A stretch of 54,003 bases of DNA. It comes from Deltaproteobacteria bacterium CG11_big_fil_rev_8_21_14_0_20_42_23. Lineage in GTDB: Bacteria; UBA10199; 2-02-FULL-44-16. This document shows, piece after piece, positions 34,096 to 43,313 of the stretch; the stretch's first letter is position 1; each line of letters starts with the position of its first letter. The stretch covers positions 1-54,003 of the forward strand of contig PCXC01000076.1 of NCBI GenBank assembly GCA_002796345.1, read 5' to 3'. The position numbers and the translations under genes are program-made. The notes under the pieces were generated by a model that worked only from the letters and a program-made list of their open reading frames with translations, had not been told where the DNA came from and ran no database searches.

Positions 34096-35481
34096 TTACA
34101 ACAACTTCACCTCACCCACAATTTTTGCCACCGCTTCTTTTGCTGAGTCGAAGAGCATCATGGTGTGCGCGAGATAAAAAAGATCGTTGTCTATTCCTGC
34201 ATATCCCGCATTCATAGAACGTTTGATGACGATCACATTTTTCGCAAGATCAACATTTAAGATGGGCATGCCATACAGCGGAGAGTCTTTGGCAGTGCGG
34301 GCTGCAGGGTTCACTACGTCATTAGCTCCAATTACCAACACCACATCAGTGCGTTCAAAATCTGGGTTGATGTGTTCCATTTCCACCAATTTTTCGTAGG
34401 GCACATCAGCTTCAGCGAGCAACACATTCATGTGTCCCGGCATACGACCAGCAACAGGATGAATGGCAAAGCGTACATTGGCGCCGCGAGATTCCAGCAA
34501 GTCTGAAAGCTCACGCACAGCATGTTGTGCGCCAGCTGCAGCCATTCCAAAGCCAGGAACGATGACTACACTCTCGGCATAGCCCAAAATCATAGCAGCT
34601 TCTTCAGAGCCGACTGAGCGATGAATTTTGTCGCCCGTGGCAGATGTAACACCAGAGCCATTTTCAGCGCCAAAGCTTCCAAAGAGAACACTGATAAGCG
34701 AGCGATTCATAGCCTTGCACATAATTTGCGTGAGGATAAGACCAGATGCGCCAACCAAAGCTCCGGAAACAATCAGCACATTATTGGCCAGGGCGAAACC
34801 TACAAAACTGGCGGCAATTCCAGAAAGAGAGTTCAAAAGTGAAATGACCACTGGCATGTCAGCGCCGCCAATGGAAACCACAAACAAAATTCCCAGTAAG
34901 AGTGATGCTGCCAAGGAAAGTGAGAAGTAGAGCGGGTTGTAGCCCATAGCGGTAACAGCAAGAGCGCTCGTGATAGTGGCGACAAAGAGCAGCAAATTAA
35001 CGATGTTGTGAAAGGGAAGTTTGAAATTTCCCTGCATGATACCTTGCAGTTTTGCAAACGCAATCACACTTCCGGTGAGCGTGACAGCTCCAATTGTAGT
35101 GCCCAACATAATGGTGGAAAGCCAAAAGGGTGAGGTGAGTAAAGAAATATCATTGGCATTGCGAATAATTTCGCCAACGGCAACCAACGCCGAAGCGCCG
35201 CCACCAAAGCCGTTTAAGAGAGCTACCATTTGTGGCATGGCCGTCATTTTTACGAGTTTTGCAAACAGCACTCCGATGAATGAACCGATGACGAGGCCGG
35301 CTATAATCCATTCGAAACTCAGAATGCTTTTATCAAACAGTGTTACCACAACTGCCAGCAGCATCCCCAATGCAGAAAGCATATTTCCACGGCGCGCAGT
35401 TGCGGGTGAAGTGAGTTTTTTGATGCCGAAAATAAAAAGCGTTGCGGCAATCATGTAGGTGATTTGGATGAAAAAGTTCAT
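34096..35481 (-). CDS. pntB: NAD(P) transhydrogenase subunit beta
   Basis: 461 residues, the usual length. The N-terminal two thirds is a multi-helix membrane domain with conserved stretches such as MPQMVALLNGFGGGASALVA. The C-terminal NADP(H)-binding domain III has VVIVPGFGMAAAGAQH, HPVAGRMPGHMNVLLAEADVPY in order, DVVLVIGANDVVNPAAR, and GMPILNVDLAKNVIVIKRS-x-GYAG. Together with the two alpha parts it transfers hydride from NADH to NADP+ at the inner membrane, driven by proton entry. Its ATG overlaps the stop of pntA2 as ATGA, so the three genes are translationally coupled. Confidence 0.97.
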   Translation of the reverse strand: MNFFIQITYMIAATLFIFGIKKLTSPATARRGNMLSALGMLLAVVVTLFDKSILSFEWIIAGLVIGSFIGVLFAKLVKMTAMPQMVALLNGFGGGASALVAVGEIIRNANDISLLTSPFWLSTIMLGTTIGAVTLTGSVIAFAKLQGIMQGNFKLPFHNIVNLLLFVATITSALAVTAMGYNPLYFSLSLAASLLLGILFVVSIGGADMPVVISLLNSLSGIAASFVGFALANNVLIVSGALVGASGLILTQIMCKAMNRSLISVLFGSFGAENGSGVTSATGDKIHRSVGSEEAAMILGYAESVVIVPGFGMAAAGAQHAVRELSDLLESRGANVRFAIHPVAGRMPGHMNVLLAEADVPYEKLVEMEHINPDFERTDVVLVIGANDVVNPAARTAKDSPLYGMPILNVDLAKNVIVIKRSMNAGYAGIDNDLFYLAHTMMLFDSAKEAVAKIVGEVKLL

Positions 35482-35783
35482 AAGCTTTTCTCTGGTTTAG
35501 GTTTCTTTTTAAACATTTCTAACATGCGATCGGTCACAAGGAAGCCTCCCACAACGTTAATGCTGGCAAGGATCAGCGAGGCGAAGCCAATTATTTTTGC
35601 TGTTTCACTTTCACTTGCGCCAGCTAAAATAAGAGAGCCAATAATAGTGATGCCAGAGATGGCGTTGGCGCCAGACATGAGCGGCGTGTGCAAGGTTGGT
35701 GGAACTTTTGAAATGAGCTCGAAGCCAACAAAGCAGGCCAAAATAAAAATGAAAAGAAGCAACAAAATAAGATCGGCACTCAT
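35478..35783 (-). CDS. pntA2: NAD(P) transhydrogenase subunit alpha part 2 (membrane domain)
   Basis: 101 residues with three or four hydrophobic segments: an opening ILLLLFIFILACFVGFELI, then VPPTLHTPLMSGANAISGI (the hallmark of this subunit), and two more helices. It is the separate membrane piece of the alpha subunit, as in the three-polypeptide transhydrogenases of several Proteobacteria. The start overlaps the pntA1 stop by 4 bases, and its own stop overlaps the pntB start. Confidence 0.95.
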   Translation of the reverse strand: MSADLILLLLFIFILACFVGFELISKVPPTLHTPLMSGANAISGITIIGSLILAGASESETAKIIGFASLILASINVVGGFLVTDRMLEMFKKKPKPEKSL

Positions 35784-36907
35784 AAGCTTTCCTTTTTCAA
35801 AAGTTCGGCAATTGTTTTATTTTTTATTTCGCCTTCATGTGTGAGGCATGAAGCGTTGATGATTTCATCTTCAAAGTTGAGGTGAAGTTTTCCATCCTGA
35901 AAAAGCAGCTGCAAAAATTCAGAAAAGTTGCGCGCTAACATTTGGCTTGCATGATGAGCGAGCATTGCAGGTAAGTTTGTGGGCCCTAAAATGGTGGCGC
36001 CATTTATTTTCACTTCTTCGTTTGGCCTTGATCCAGCAACGTTTCCGCCTTGATGACTTGCAAGGTCAACAATCACAGCACCCATTTGTACATTTGTGAG
36101 CATGTTTTCATCGATGAGTCTTGGAGCTTTTTTTCCAGGCACTTGCGCTGTAGTGATGATGATGTCTGCTTTTGCCACGGCTTCGCTCAAAACTTTTTGA
36201 ATATGCTCTGTGGTTTGCTGCGAAACTTCCTGCGCGTATCCACCTTTGCTTTCCACTTGTTCGGGAAGGGTGATGTCGATGAATTTTGCGCCTAAACTTT
36301 CCACTTGTTCTTTTGTTTCTGGACGAATGTCGAAGGCGGAAACTACCGCGCCAAGACGCTTTGCGGTGGCGATGGCACTAAGGCCTGCAACACCAACTCC
36401 CAAGATGAGTACCTTTGCTGGCGTTAAGGTTCCGGCCGCAGTGGTCATGAGTGGGAAAATTTTTTGCAAGTGATTCGCTGCCAGCAACACCGCTTTGTAA
36501 CCCGCAAGAGCAGCTTGGCTAGAAAGCGCATCCATACTTTGTGCGCGGCTGATGCGTGGGATCATTTCCATGGCGAAAGCCGTGATATTTTTTTTCGCAA
36601 GATCCGCAGCAATGCCGGGGTTGGAAAGGGCATTGAAAAATCCAACGACAGTGCTTCCGTTGGGAAAGCGCTGGAGATCGGCTGTTGAGGGTGGTGCAAC
36701 ACACAAAAAGACGTTTGCTTCAGCCAGAAACGAAGATAGTTTGGTTCCAGCGTCAAGATAGGACTGGTCGGGAAATCCAGCATTCACGCCAGCTTCCGCC
36801 TGAAAAAAGATTTCTAGTTTTGTGGTTTCAATGAGTTTTTTTGCCATTTGTGGAATAAGTGCAACCCGAGTTTCAGGCGATATTTCTTTTGGAATAAGCA
36901 ATTTCAT
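35780..36907 (-). CDS. pntA1: NAD(P) transhydrogenase subunit alpha part 1 (NAD-binding)
   Basis: 375 residues from ATG 36907. The frame is open to 36964, but the family starts at MKLLIPKEI, so the inner ATG is used. It resembles alanine dehydrogenase: RVALIPQMAKKL and EAGVNAGFPDQSY at the N-terminus, then the Rossmann segment ILGVGVAGLSAIATAKRLGA with AFDIRPETKEQ, then TTAQVPGKKAPRLI and VIVDLASHQGGN. It binds NAD(H) in the cytoplasm and docks to the membrane subunits. First gene of pntA1-pntA2-pntB. Confidence 0.96.
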   Translation of the reverse strand: MKLLIPKEISPETRVALIPQMAKKLIETTKLEIFFQAEAGVNAGFPDQSYLDAGTKLSSFLAEANVFLCVAPPSTADLQRFPNGSTVVGFFNALSNPGIAADLAKKNITAFAMEMIPRISRAQSMDALSSQAALAGYKAVLLAANHLQKIFPLMTTAAGTLTPAKVLILGVGVAGLSAIATAKRLGAVVSAFDIRPETKEQVESLGAKFIDITLPEQVESKGGYAQEVSQQTTEHIQKVLSEAVAKADIIITTAQVPGKKAPRLIDENMLTNVQMGAVIVDLASHQGGNVAGSRPNEEVKINGATILGPTNLPAMLAHHASQMLARNFSEFLQLLFQDGKLHLNFEDEIINASCLTHEGEIKNKTIAELLKKESL

Positions 36908-37035
36908 GAGGAATACCTTTACGTTAGAAGCACTTCTTCTACGAGGGAATGGATTGAAAGACAACGATTTTTCAGGTGAAATGAGAAAAGGCTTTTTAAA
37001 GCAACTTTTTCGAGAGCGAGGCGATAAGGAGCTAT

Positions 37036-38079
37036 ATGAGTCATGTCGTCGTCACAAGTCCAGCAGTTGCTGCAAACTCCCAGATCATTTCAGCTCTTCA
37101 CGCTGGGGTGGCGTTTCGTCCTCAGGGTTCACTTTTGGTGCCGGTGATGGACCCCAATGGGGAAATCGCGCATGCAGCTTTTTCCGCCGTACCACTGCGA
37201 GCAAATCGTTTTTGGCAGAGTGTTTCTGATTGGAGAACGACTTTGCCTGATCGTTTTAGTTGGAAGGATCATACTTTTCAGCATTATGTGTGTGCAGGAA
37301 AAAAATCACTTTCTTTTGCGATGCGAGGTGTTCCTGAAGCTGATTTGAGAAGAGCTGTACATGAAGGGGCAAAAGTAAATCTCGAAGCTCGATATGCTTT
37401 AACTGATGCAGAACAAGGTTTGCATCTTGAACAGTGTACCCTCATGAGAATGAAACCAGCTTTGAACCCTAGACATAGCAGGGTTTTTAGCAAAGAAGTG
37501 TATGGCGTAAACGGCATGCTCTTTGTGATGAGCGCAGCGTCACTGTTCAAATTTCTTCCTCTCTTAAAGCCTAGTGAAGTGTATTCTCAAGATCTTCTTC
37601 GCCGTGTGGTTCAATCGTTAATTCTTGGGAAAAATGGAAAACCATTTGTAAAAGCGAAATTAGTTTTTCTTTTAGCAACACTTTTATCTTTGCCAGATGA
37701 AATCCTGAAATGGGCTTCAGAAGAAAAACCGTCACCTGAAAAGGTTATATATCACGAAGGCATGTTGAAGCCTGAGCGTGGTTCAGTAGAGAAGATGAAA
37801 AATCCTTATTGTACTGTGTTTAGCTTTAGAGCGAGGGAACCTCATTTCAAACATGATGATGGCAGGGATCAAGTGATGAAAACTTTTCGTCTGCAGCTTG
37901 TTCGTGAATTTGATTTTAGCAATGATGGAGTTGATGCAGCATTTTCAGCTGAACAAGGTCCATACTTTGTGATACGGGTGCATACAAACATACAAAGGCA
38001 ACAGCTAACAGAGGCTGAGTCATTTTCTCCGCAGATTTCATCTTTTATGGAAAGTTTGCTTTGGTATGTTGTAAGTTGA
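37036..38079 (+). CDS. unrecognised family, member 2
   Basis: 347 residues from ATG 37036 behind AAGGAG with good spacing. There is no signal peptide or transmembrane segment, and the composition is mixed alpha/beta. Motifs shared with member 1: GSLLVPV, FSAVPLRANRF, VPEADLRRA, SLPDEILKW and a late GPYFVI strand. It is divergent from pntA1 with about 130 bases between the starts, and precedes member 3 by 47 bases on the same strand, so members 2 and 3 are probably co-transcribed. I do not recognise the family, and no catalytic motif stands out. Confidence 0.75.
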   Translation: MSHVVVTSPAVAANSQIISALHAGVAFRPQGSLLVPVMDPNGEIAHAAFSAVPLRANRFWQSVSDWRTTLPDRFSWKDHTFQHYVCAGKKSLSFAMRGVPEADLRRAVHEGAKVNLEARYALTDAEQGLHLEQCTLMRMKPALNPRHSRVFSKEVYGVNGMLFVMSAASLFKFLPLLKPSEVYSQDLLRRVVQSLILGKNGKPFVKAKLVFLLATLLSLPDEILKWASEEKPSPEKVIYHEGMLKPERGSVEKMKNPYCTVFSFRAREPHFKHDDGRDQVMKTFRLQLVREFDFSNDGVDAAFSAEQGPYFVIRVHTNIQRQQLTEAESFSPQISSFMESLLWYVVS

Positions 38080-38126
38080 GAAAAAATTTCTCTCCTTTTT
38101 AAAGATTAAGGGAGGACCAAAGTCAT

Positions 38127-39047
38127 ATGACAACAGCTCCCATGACAAATGGATTTCAAGCTCTTTTGGCCTTTGCACCAAGTGTTTCAACTTTTATTAC
38201 AGGTCAACAGCAAAGCCTTGCTCCATCTACCGATGCAAGGCATCTAGTTGCAAGTTTTCTACCTCAAGATGTAGGGGATGCATTTTTGAGTGCGAGTGCT
38301 GTTTCAAAGTGTGCAGCTGATAAAGGAATCTATTATTTTTCACCAACTGGAAAAAATGGGGTAGTAAGAGGTTTTGAGCTTAAGTACCAAAGGTTACAGA
38401 CTGGCGTATTGATAATGGATGTTGCTTCTCGGTTGGCAATCGTTGACGGTTGTGAAGTAGAGCAAAAAACGAGAGTGGAAGTAAGTAATCAGAAAGTACG
38501 CTGTACTCACAACGCTCTCACCTTTCTCTTGTCAGCAAAATATTTGGAAGATGCAGTTGTGAAAATGTCATATGTGCAAGATGAAGGTTCCGAGAGTTTT
38601 CGTTTCCCTTTTTCATCTTATCCTGAACTTCTAGAAGCTTGTGTCAAGGGGAAGATACACCATGATGCCGCTTTGCTCTTGGCTTCCCTTTTTTATTCAC
38701 CAACTCTTTTTCCTGAGATGAGTTTTGAACTTATGGTAAATAAAGCTTGGCATAAAATGGTGTGTCGGGATGATCGCTTTGTTTTAGCATCTGCAAGCAA
38801 AGTGAAGATGGGGAAGCCTAAAGAATTTGTTTCCATACGTAATGGGGAATATGGACAAAGCGGCAGGAGATTTAGCATTTTTTATGACAGAGAAGCACCG
38901 TATATTTTTCACAATATTTTTGAACCAACTGACCCCATGCTTGTCATCACTGAAGAACAGGAAGATGAGGCTGTTGGCGAGTTTAGCGCAGCTGCACAAT
39001 TTCTCTTGGGCCATTTATTGATGAGGGCTGAAGAGAGAGTGGAATAG
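38127..39047 (+). CDS. unrecognised family, member 3
   Basis: 306 residues from ATG 38127, behind GGGAGGA. Relationship to members 1 and 2 is weaker but visible: NALTFLLSAKYLEDAV against NGMLFVMSAASLFKFL, a following hydrophobic helix with F/LP-E, and a late APYIFHNIF strand against GPYFVI and RPYVFLN. The N-terminus (MTTAPMTNGFQALLAFAPSV) is also Ala/Pro/Thr-rich. It is cytoplasmic with no known domain. Its stop directly abuts the stop of the convergent phosphohexomutase gene, with no gap and no terminator hairpin between them. Confidence 0.7.
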   Translation: MTTAPMTNGFQALLAFAPSVSTFITGQQQSLAPSTDARHLVASFLPQDVGDAFLSASAVSKCAADKGIYYFSPTGKNGVVRGFELKYQRLQTGVLIMDVASRLAIVDGCEVEQKTRVEVSNQKVRCTHNALTFLLSAKYLEDAVVKMSYVQDEGSESFRFPFSSYPELLEACVKGKIHHDAALLLASLFYSPTLFPEMSFELMVNKAWHKMVCRDDRFVLASASKVKMGKPKEFVSIRNGEYGQSGRRFSIFYDREAPYIFHNIFEPTDPMLVITEEQEDEAVGEFSAAAQFLLGHLLMRAEERVE

Positions 39048-40472
39048 CTACAATCCCAACGCTTCCTTGGCATAAGCTAACATTGTTTCCACTTGTTCCT
39101 CTGTGGCTGCTTCCGCGTAAGTACGTATGAGAGGCTCTGTTCCAGAAGCTCTAAAGAGCAGCCATGAGTTGTCTTCAAAAAGAAAATGATGTCCATCAAT
39201 CGTAGTATGTTTTTTCAGTTTTTTTCCTGCACAGTTTTGAATGTTAAGCCCATCAAATTTTTTACGAGCATCTGCAATTTGTTCTTTGCTCAGCGAGTAG
39301 TCGATGCGGCGATATTTTGTGGGGCCGAATTCAGCTTGAAGATCTGCAACCAGTTGGCTGATTGATTTTTGTTCAACGGCCATCATTTCAAGTAAAAGCA
39401 AATTACTTAAAATACCATCGCGTTCAGGGATGTGCTGCGGGAAACCAAAGCCACCGCTCTCTTCGCCGCCCATCAAAACTCCAGCTTGTGTCATGGCAGG
39501 AGAGATATGTTTAAATCCAACTGCTACCGTTTCCACTTCAATGCCAAAGTGTTTCCCAATAGTGTCCACCATTTGCGTTGTGGAAATTGATTTGATTACC
39601 TTTTGCCCAGGCCACTTTTTATTTTTTACCGCATGCAAAAACAGTAGCGAATAAATTTCATGTGTAGTGATGAAACTGCCATGCTCATCCACAGCTCCAG
39701 CGCGGTCTGCATCGCCATCGAGAATGGCACAGTAATCGTAGCCACCTTTTTTCATGGTTTCTATGGCTTCATTTACATGTGGTGGAATGGGTTCTGGATT
39801 AATGCCGCCAAAAGTGAGGTCGCGTTCGGAATGCAGCTCTGTGACTGCGTTTCCCAGTAATGAAGAAAAAAATCCAATACCAGCACCATACATGGGCTCT
39901 ACAAGTACTTTATACTTTTGTTGTTTTATTTTTTCGATATCCACAAGAGTTTTCATCGAACTAAGATATTCTTCTTGAGGATCAAAAACGGTAACAAGTT
40001 TTTGTTCTTCAAGATGAGTTTTGAAATCCTCTTTACTTATACACTTTGCTTTTTTTGAAGCGGCATCATTTTTTTGAATTTGATGTTCAACAGGAGTTAC
40101 AAATTCGCCCGAAGCTGCACCTCCAGTATGTTCTTTAAACTTAATACCATTCCACTTTGGCGGATTATGACTTGCCGTAATCATAATGCCAGCGGTGCAT
40201 TTTTTGTGATTGGTGTACCAAGAAACTCCCGGTGTTGGGCAAAAGGTAGAAGCATAGAGAACAGGAATATTATTTGCGATAAGAATTCTTGCACATAACT
40301 CTGCAGATTCTGGTGATTGGTTTCTTCTATCGTATCCAATAACTACTTGTTTACCCGTGTTGGGAAGAGAAGGGTAGAGATCGCAAAAGGCTTGAATGAC
40401 TTTGCCAACATTTTCTTCGGTGAAATCTTCGCCAACTACGGCACGCCAACCATCAGTTCCAAATTTTATCAT
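39048..40472 (-). CDS. phosphohexomutase (phosphoglucomutase/phosphomannomutase family)
   Basis: 474 residues. All four family motifs are intact: the phosphoserine loop TASHNP with Ser101, the metal loop ILDGDADRAG, the sugar-binding loop GGEESGGFGF and the phosphate loop FRASGTEPLIR. It interconverts hexose 1- and 6-phosphates; exact sugar specificity (glucose, mannose or glucosamine) cannot be told from sequence alone. AGGA precedes the ATG. It starts 15 bases after pdxA and is probably the last gene of the mfd operon. Confidence 0.93.
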   Translation of the reverse strand: MIKFGTDGWRAVVGEDFTEENVGKVIQAFCDLYPSLPNTGKQVVIGYDRRNQSPESAELCARILIANNIPVLYASTFCPTPGVSWYTNHKKCTAGIMITASHNPPKWNGIKFKEHTGGAASGEFVTPVEHQIQKNDAASKKAKCISKEDFKTHLEEQKLVTVFDPQEEYLSSMKTLVDIEKIKQQKYKVLVEPMYGAGIGFFSSLLGNAVTELHSERDLTFGGINPEPIPPHVNEAIETMKKGGYDYCAILDGDADRAGAVDEHGSFITTHEIYSLLFLHAVKNKKWPGQKVIKSISTTQMVDTIGKHFGIEVETVAVGFKHISPAMTQAGVLMGGEESGGFGFPQHIPERDGILSNLLLLEMMAVEQKSISQLVADLQAEFGPTKYRRIDYSLSKEQIADARKKFDGLNIQNCAGKKLKKHTTIDGHHFLFEDNSWLLFRASGTEPLIRTYAEAATEEQVETMLAYAKEALGL

Positions 40473-40487
40473 AGCTTCATCCTTTAT

Positions 40488-41414
40488 TTATTTTTGGTTT
40501 TCTTGTGCAAATTTAATTGCCTCTAACATGCTGCACTCATCGGCAACACCTTTCCAGGCGATATCTTCCGCTGTTCCATGTGCAGGGCTTACACGAAGAA
40601 AAGGAAGCCCGAGCGTAATGTTTAGGATTTTTTTTGCAAATAAAAGTTTTGCGGGAATGAGGCCTTGATCGTGATAGGCTGCGACAATTAAATCGTAATT
40701 TAAATATTTTTTTTGCCCAAAAAATGCATCAGCAGAAAATGGTCCGTCAGCATAAATATTTTTTAGCTTAAGCTTTGCAAGTGCTGGTTCAAGTATTGTT
40801 TTTTCTTCATCACCCAAATGCCCATCTTCACCGGCATGAGGATTTATGCCAAGTACTGCAATTTTTGGAGTTGAAAGATTAAAATGTTTTTTCAGTTCTA
40901 CAACTGCAACACTGATGTTTTTTACGATACTTTCAACGTCAAGATGTTCGCAGACTTTTCTCAGCGGAACATGAATGGTATTGAGCATTATCTTAAAGCG
41001 TTCATTTCGAGCAGCAAACATCATTACGGGATGAGCTTTGCAATGTTTTCCCAGATATTCGGTATGCCCAAAAAAATCTGGAAGAATTGTGGTGATTCTT
41101 TTTTTATTGAGCGGTGCCGTAACAAGGGTTCGAATTTTTTTTTCATCGGCGTACTGAAGCGCAAGCTTTAAACTTTCCAGTGCAATGAGAGGAGAATCTA
41201 AGTCTTCAGCTTCTGCAACGCTTACCACATCTACTTCAGCGGGAAGTTTAAGTTTTGTGAGTGTTTCAGTTTTGGCAATGAGATTTTTTGGTGCAAAAAG
41301 GAAAATGTTTTTTACTTCCTCTAAAGTGAGAGCGCAAAGTGCTTTTAACACCACTTCAGCGCCAATGCCAAAGGGGTCGCCAATACTTATTCCAATGTTG
41401 TGTGGAATATTCAT
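40488..41414 (-). CDS. pdxA: 4-hydroxythreonine-4-phosphate dehydrogenase
   Basis: 308 residues. It carries out the NAD-dependent oxidation in the DXP-dependent pathway of pyridoxal phosphate synthesis. Conserved stretches: GISIGDPFGIGAE, VTAPLNKK, FFGHTEYLGKHC, the metal-ligand His in LNTIHVPLRKV, VLGINPHAGEDG, AYHDQGLIPAKLL, and the C-terminal GLPFLRVSPAHGTAEDIAWKG in pieces. All metal-binding His residues are present. It lies 8 bases downstream of the surA-like gene, the order found in many Proteobacteria. Confidence 0.96.
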   Translation of the reverse strand: MNIPHNIGISIGDPFGIGAEVVLKALCALTLEEVKNIFLFAPKNLIAKTETLTKLKLPAEVDVVSVAEAEDLDSPLIALESLKLALQYADEKKIRTLVTAPLNKKRITTILPDFFGHTEYLGKHCKAHPVMMFAARNERFKIMLNTIHVPLRKVCEHLDVESIVKNISVAVVELKKHFNLSTPKIAVLGINPHAGEDGHLGDEEKTILEPALAKLKLKNIYADGPFSADAFFGQKKYLNYDLIVAAYHDQGLIPAKLLFAKKILNITLGLPFLRVSPAHGTAEDIAWKGVADECSMLEAIKFAQENQK

Positions 41415-41422
41415 AAAAAAAG

Positions 41423-42382
41423 TTAACGGATATCAATATAGATACCTTGACGTTGCTGTTGAAGATAATTTTGCAGTTCTTCTTGAACGCGTTTGTCGTA
41501 GAGAACATTGTAAATATCATCACGAAGTCGATCAAAATCTTTCGATGAAAGTTCAGGAAGTGAAACCAATTTTATAATAGTAATGGAGTTTGGAGTTAAA
41601 AGAGGAAAGCTTACTTGTCCAAGAGAAAGATCTCTTACTGCTCTTGCGATTTCAGGTGAGAGGTCTTTTACATTTACCATTCCTAAATCGCCACCTTGGC
41701 TTGCGGCTTGGTCTTTAGAATGTTTTTTTGCCAATTCTTTAAATGTCTTCATATCACCGGCTTGCGCTTGTTTGCTGATGTCGGTTGCTTTTTTATAGAG
41801 TGCCTCAAATTCTTGTTGGTCTTTAATTTCTGCGAGAGGCAAAATAATTTGTGCAAGTCCAACTTCGTGTACACCTCTAAATATCTCTTGGTTTTCTTGA
41901 TAATAATCTTTTAAATCTTGATCTGTAATTTTTACACGAGGTCCAATAAATTGATTTACAAATTTTACGCGTTTAATTTCTCTTCGCATTTGTTCTTTGT
42001 ACTGATCGAAGCTCATTCCATTTTGTTTCAACTCTGCTTGAAGAGAGGCGCGGCTTAAATGGTTTTGCTCAAGAATATTTACAATAGCTTTATCCACATC
42101 GGCATCGCTTACTTCAACTTTTGAATTTTTGAGGGTTTGATCAAAAAGTAAACTATCCACTAGAGAGTCTAGAGCTTGTTGTTCGATTTCTTCATCAGAA
42201 AGTTTTCGCTGAGCTTCTTTTTTTAGCGTAGCTTTTTGAGCTTTGATGGCATTTTTCAAATCAGTTTGTGTAATAATTTCACTTCCAACAACTGCTTTAA
42301 TTTTATTCACCACTTCAGCCTTAAGTGAGCTTGGAAAGAGGAGAATGCAGAAAAGAAAGAATAGTTTAGTTTGTTTTGTCAT
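41423..42382 (-). CDS. surA: SurA-like periplasmic peptidyl-prolyl isomerase/chaperone
   Basis: 319 residues with a signal peptide (cleavage likely after LKA). The SurA N-terminal domain has VVNKIKAVVGSEIITQTDL and ALDSLVDSLLFDQ; one parvulin domain follows (about 180-275) with LAQIILPL, FKELAKKHSKD, QGGDLGMVNVKDL and SFPLLTPNSITIIKL. E. coli SurA has two parvulin domains; here there is only one. It should escort outer-membrane proteins through the periplasm. It overlaps the upstream ppiC-like gene by 17 bases. Confidence 0.88.
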   Translation of the reverse strand: MTKQTKLFFLFCILLFPSSLKAEVVNKIKAVVGSEIITQTDLKNAIKAQKATLKKEAQRKLSDEEIEQQALDSLVDSLLFDQTLKNSKVEVSDADVDKAIVNILEQNHLSRASLQAELKQNGMSFDQYKEQMRREIKRVKFVNQFIGPRVKITDQDLKDYYQENQEIFRGVHEVGLAQIILPLAEIKDQQEFEALYKKATDISKQAQAGDMKTFKELAKKHSKDQAASQGGDLGMVNVKDLSPEIARAVRDLSLGQVSFPLLTPNSITIIKLVSLPELSSKDFDRLRDDIYNVLYDKRVQEELQNYLQQQRQGIYIDIR

Positions 42383-43313
42383 AAGGATTCATCTCCGTAA
42401 GCACTTTTTCATTTATGCTTATAGTAGCATTTGCTTTTAAAGTTTCCATCCAAGAAGAAAGTTTATCTTCAGAGTGGTTTAGACGGATTTCATATTTGAT
42501 ACGAGGTGTAAGTTGAGAGAGAGATTGAAGGTGCGCATCTTTTTTTTCTCTGAGTTTAAAGATTTGATAGCCATAAGGAGTTTTCTCAACTGAACTGAGT
42601 TCGCCTTGTTTTAAGTTTTTGCAAATATCAATAAATTCGTTTGGTGCATTGCTGATGTTGATCCAGCCTAGATCTCCGCCGCGCGATGCATCTGGACTTT
42701 GAGAAAAATGTTTTGCCATTTTTCCAAAGTTTTCACCTTGAGTAAGTTTTGTATGAACTTCATCTGCAGTTTCTTTTGTGTCGAACAAAATTTGACTGAC
42801 CAGATATTGCTCAGGCGTAGTGAGGGCAGTTTTATTTTTTTCGTAATAGCTTTCGATTTCGTTTTCGCTGATAGGATCAAGTTCATCCAAAACAAGTTCA
42901 CTGAGTTTTTGAAGTTTTATTCTTTTTATTTCATCATGACGAATGTGTTCTTTTGAAAGATGAAGTTTTTTGAGCTGTTCCTTTGATTTTGAAGAATCGA
43001 GGTTAAATTTTTTAAGCGAAGATTGGAGTTCTTCTTCACTGGGAGTGAGATTTCTTTTTTCAGCCTCATCTAAGAGAATTTGTTCATGAATAAGTCTGTT
43101 GAGGGCAGCTTCCTTCATTTTTTTCTTAAATTCGTCAGAGTTGATGAGCAAGGGATCATATTTAAGTACTTCGGTTTGAATAATTCTTTGTACTTCGTCT
43201 TGCGTGATGGCCGTAGTATTCACCGTGGCAACCGCACTGCTTTTATTTTTAGTGCAGGCAAAACCAGGCACAAGCAGCAATGATAGGAAAAAGAGGGCGT
43301 AAAGCTTTTTCAT
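42366..43313 (-). CDS. PpiC/PrsA-type parvulin lipoprotein
   Basis: 315 residues. The lipobox PGFAC puts the lipidated Cys at 20. A SurA_N-like helical region (VATVNTTAITQDEVQRII; AALNRLIHEQILLDEAEKR) precedes one parvulin domain (about 170-270) with LVSQILFDTKE, FGKMAKHFSQSPDASRGGDLGWI, and TPYGYQIFKLREKK. It is a membrane-anchored foldase for exported proteins, a partner of the soluble SurA-like protein encoded next to it. The start overlaps the stop of mfd as ATGA. Confidence 0.9.
   Translation of the reverse strand: MKKLYALFFLSLLLVPGFACTKNKSSAVATVNTTAITQDEVQRIIQTEVLKYDPLLINSDEFKKKMKEAALNRLIHEQILLDEAEKRNLTPSEEELQSSLKKFNLDSSKSKEQLKKLHLSKEHIRHDEIKRIKLQKLSELVLDELDPISENEIESYYEKNKTALTTPEQYLVSQILFDTKETADEVHTKLTQGENFGKMAKHFSQSPDASRGGDLGWINISNAPNEFIDICKNLKQGELSSVEKTPYGYQIFKLREKKDAHLQSLSQLTPRIKYEIRLNHSEDKLSSWMETLKANATISINEKVLTEMNPYDKTN

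Noticed and set aside
35021-35458. 145-codon open frame opposite pntB
   Set aside because: Shadow of a clear pntB gene; no independent support.
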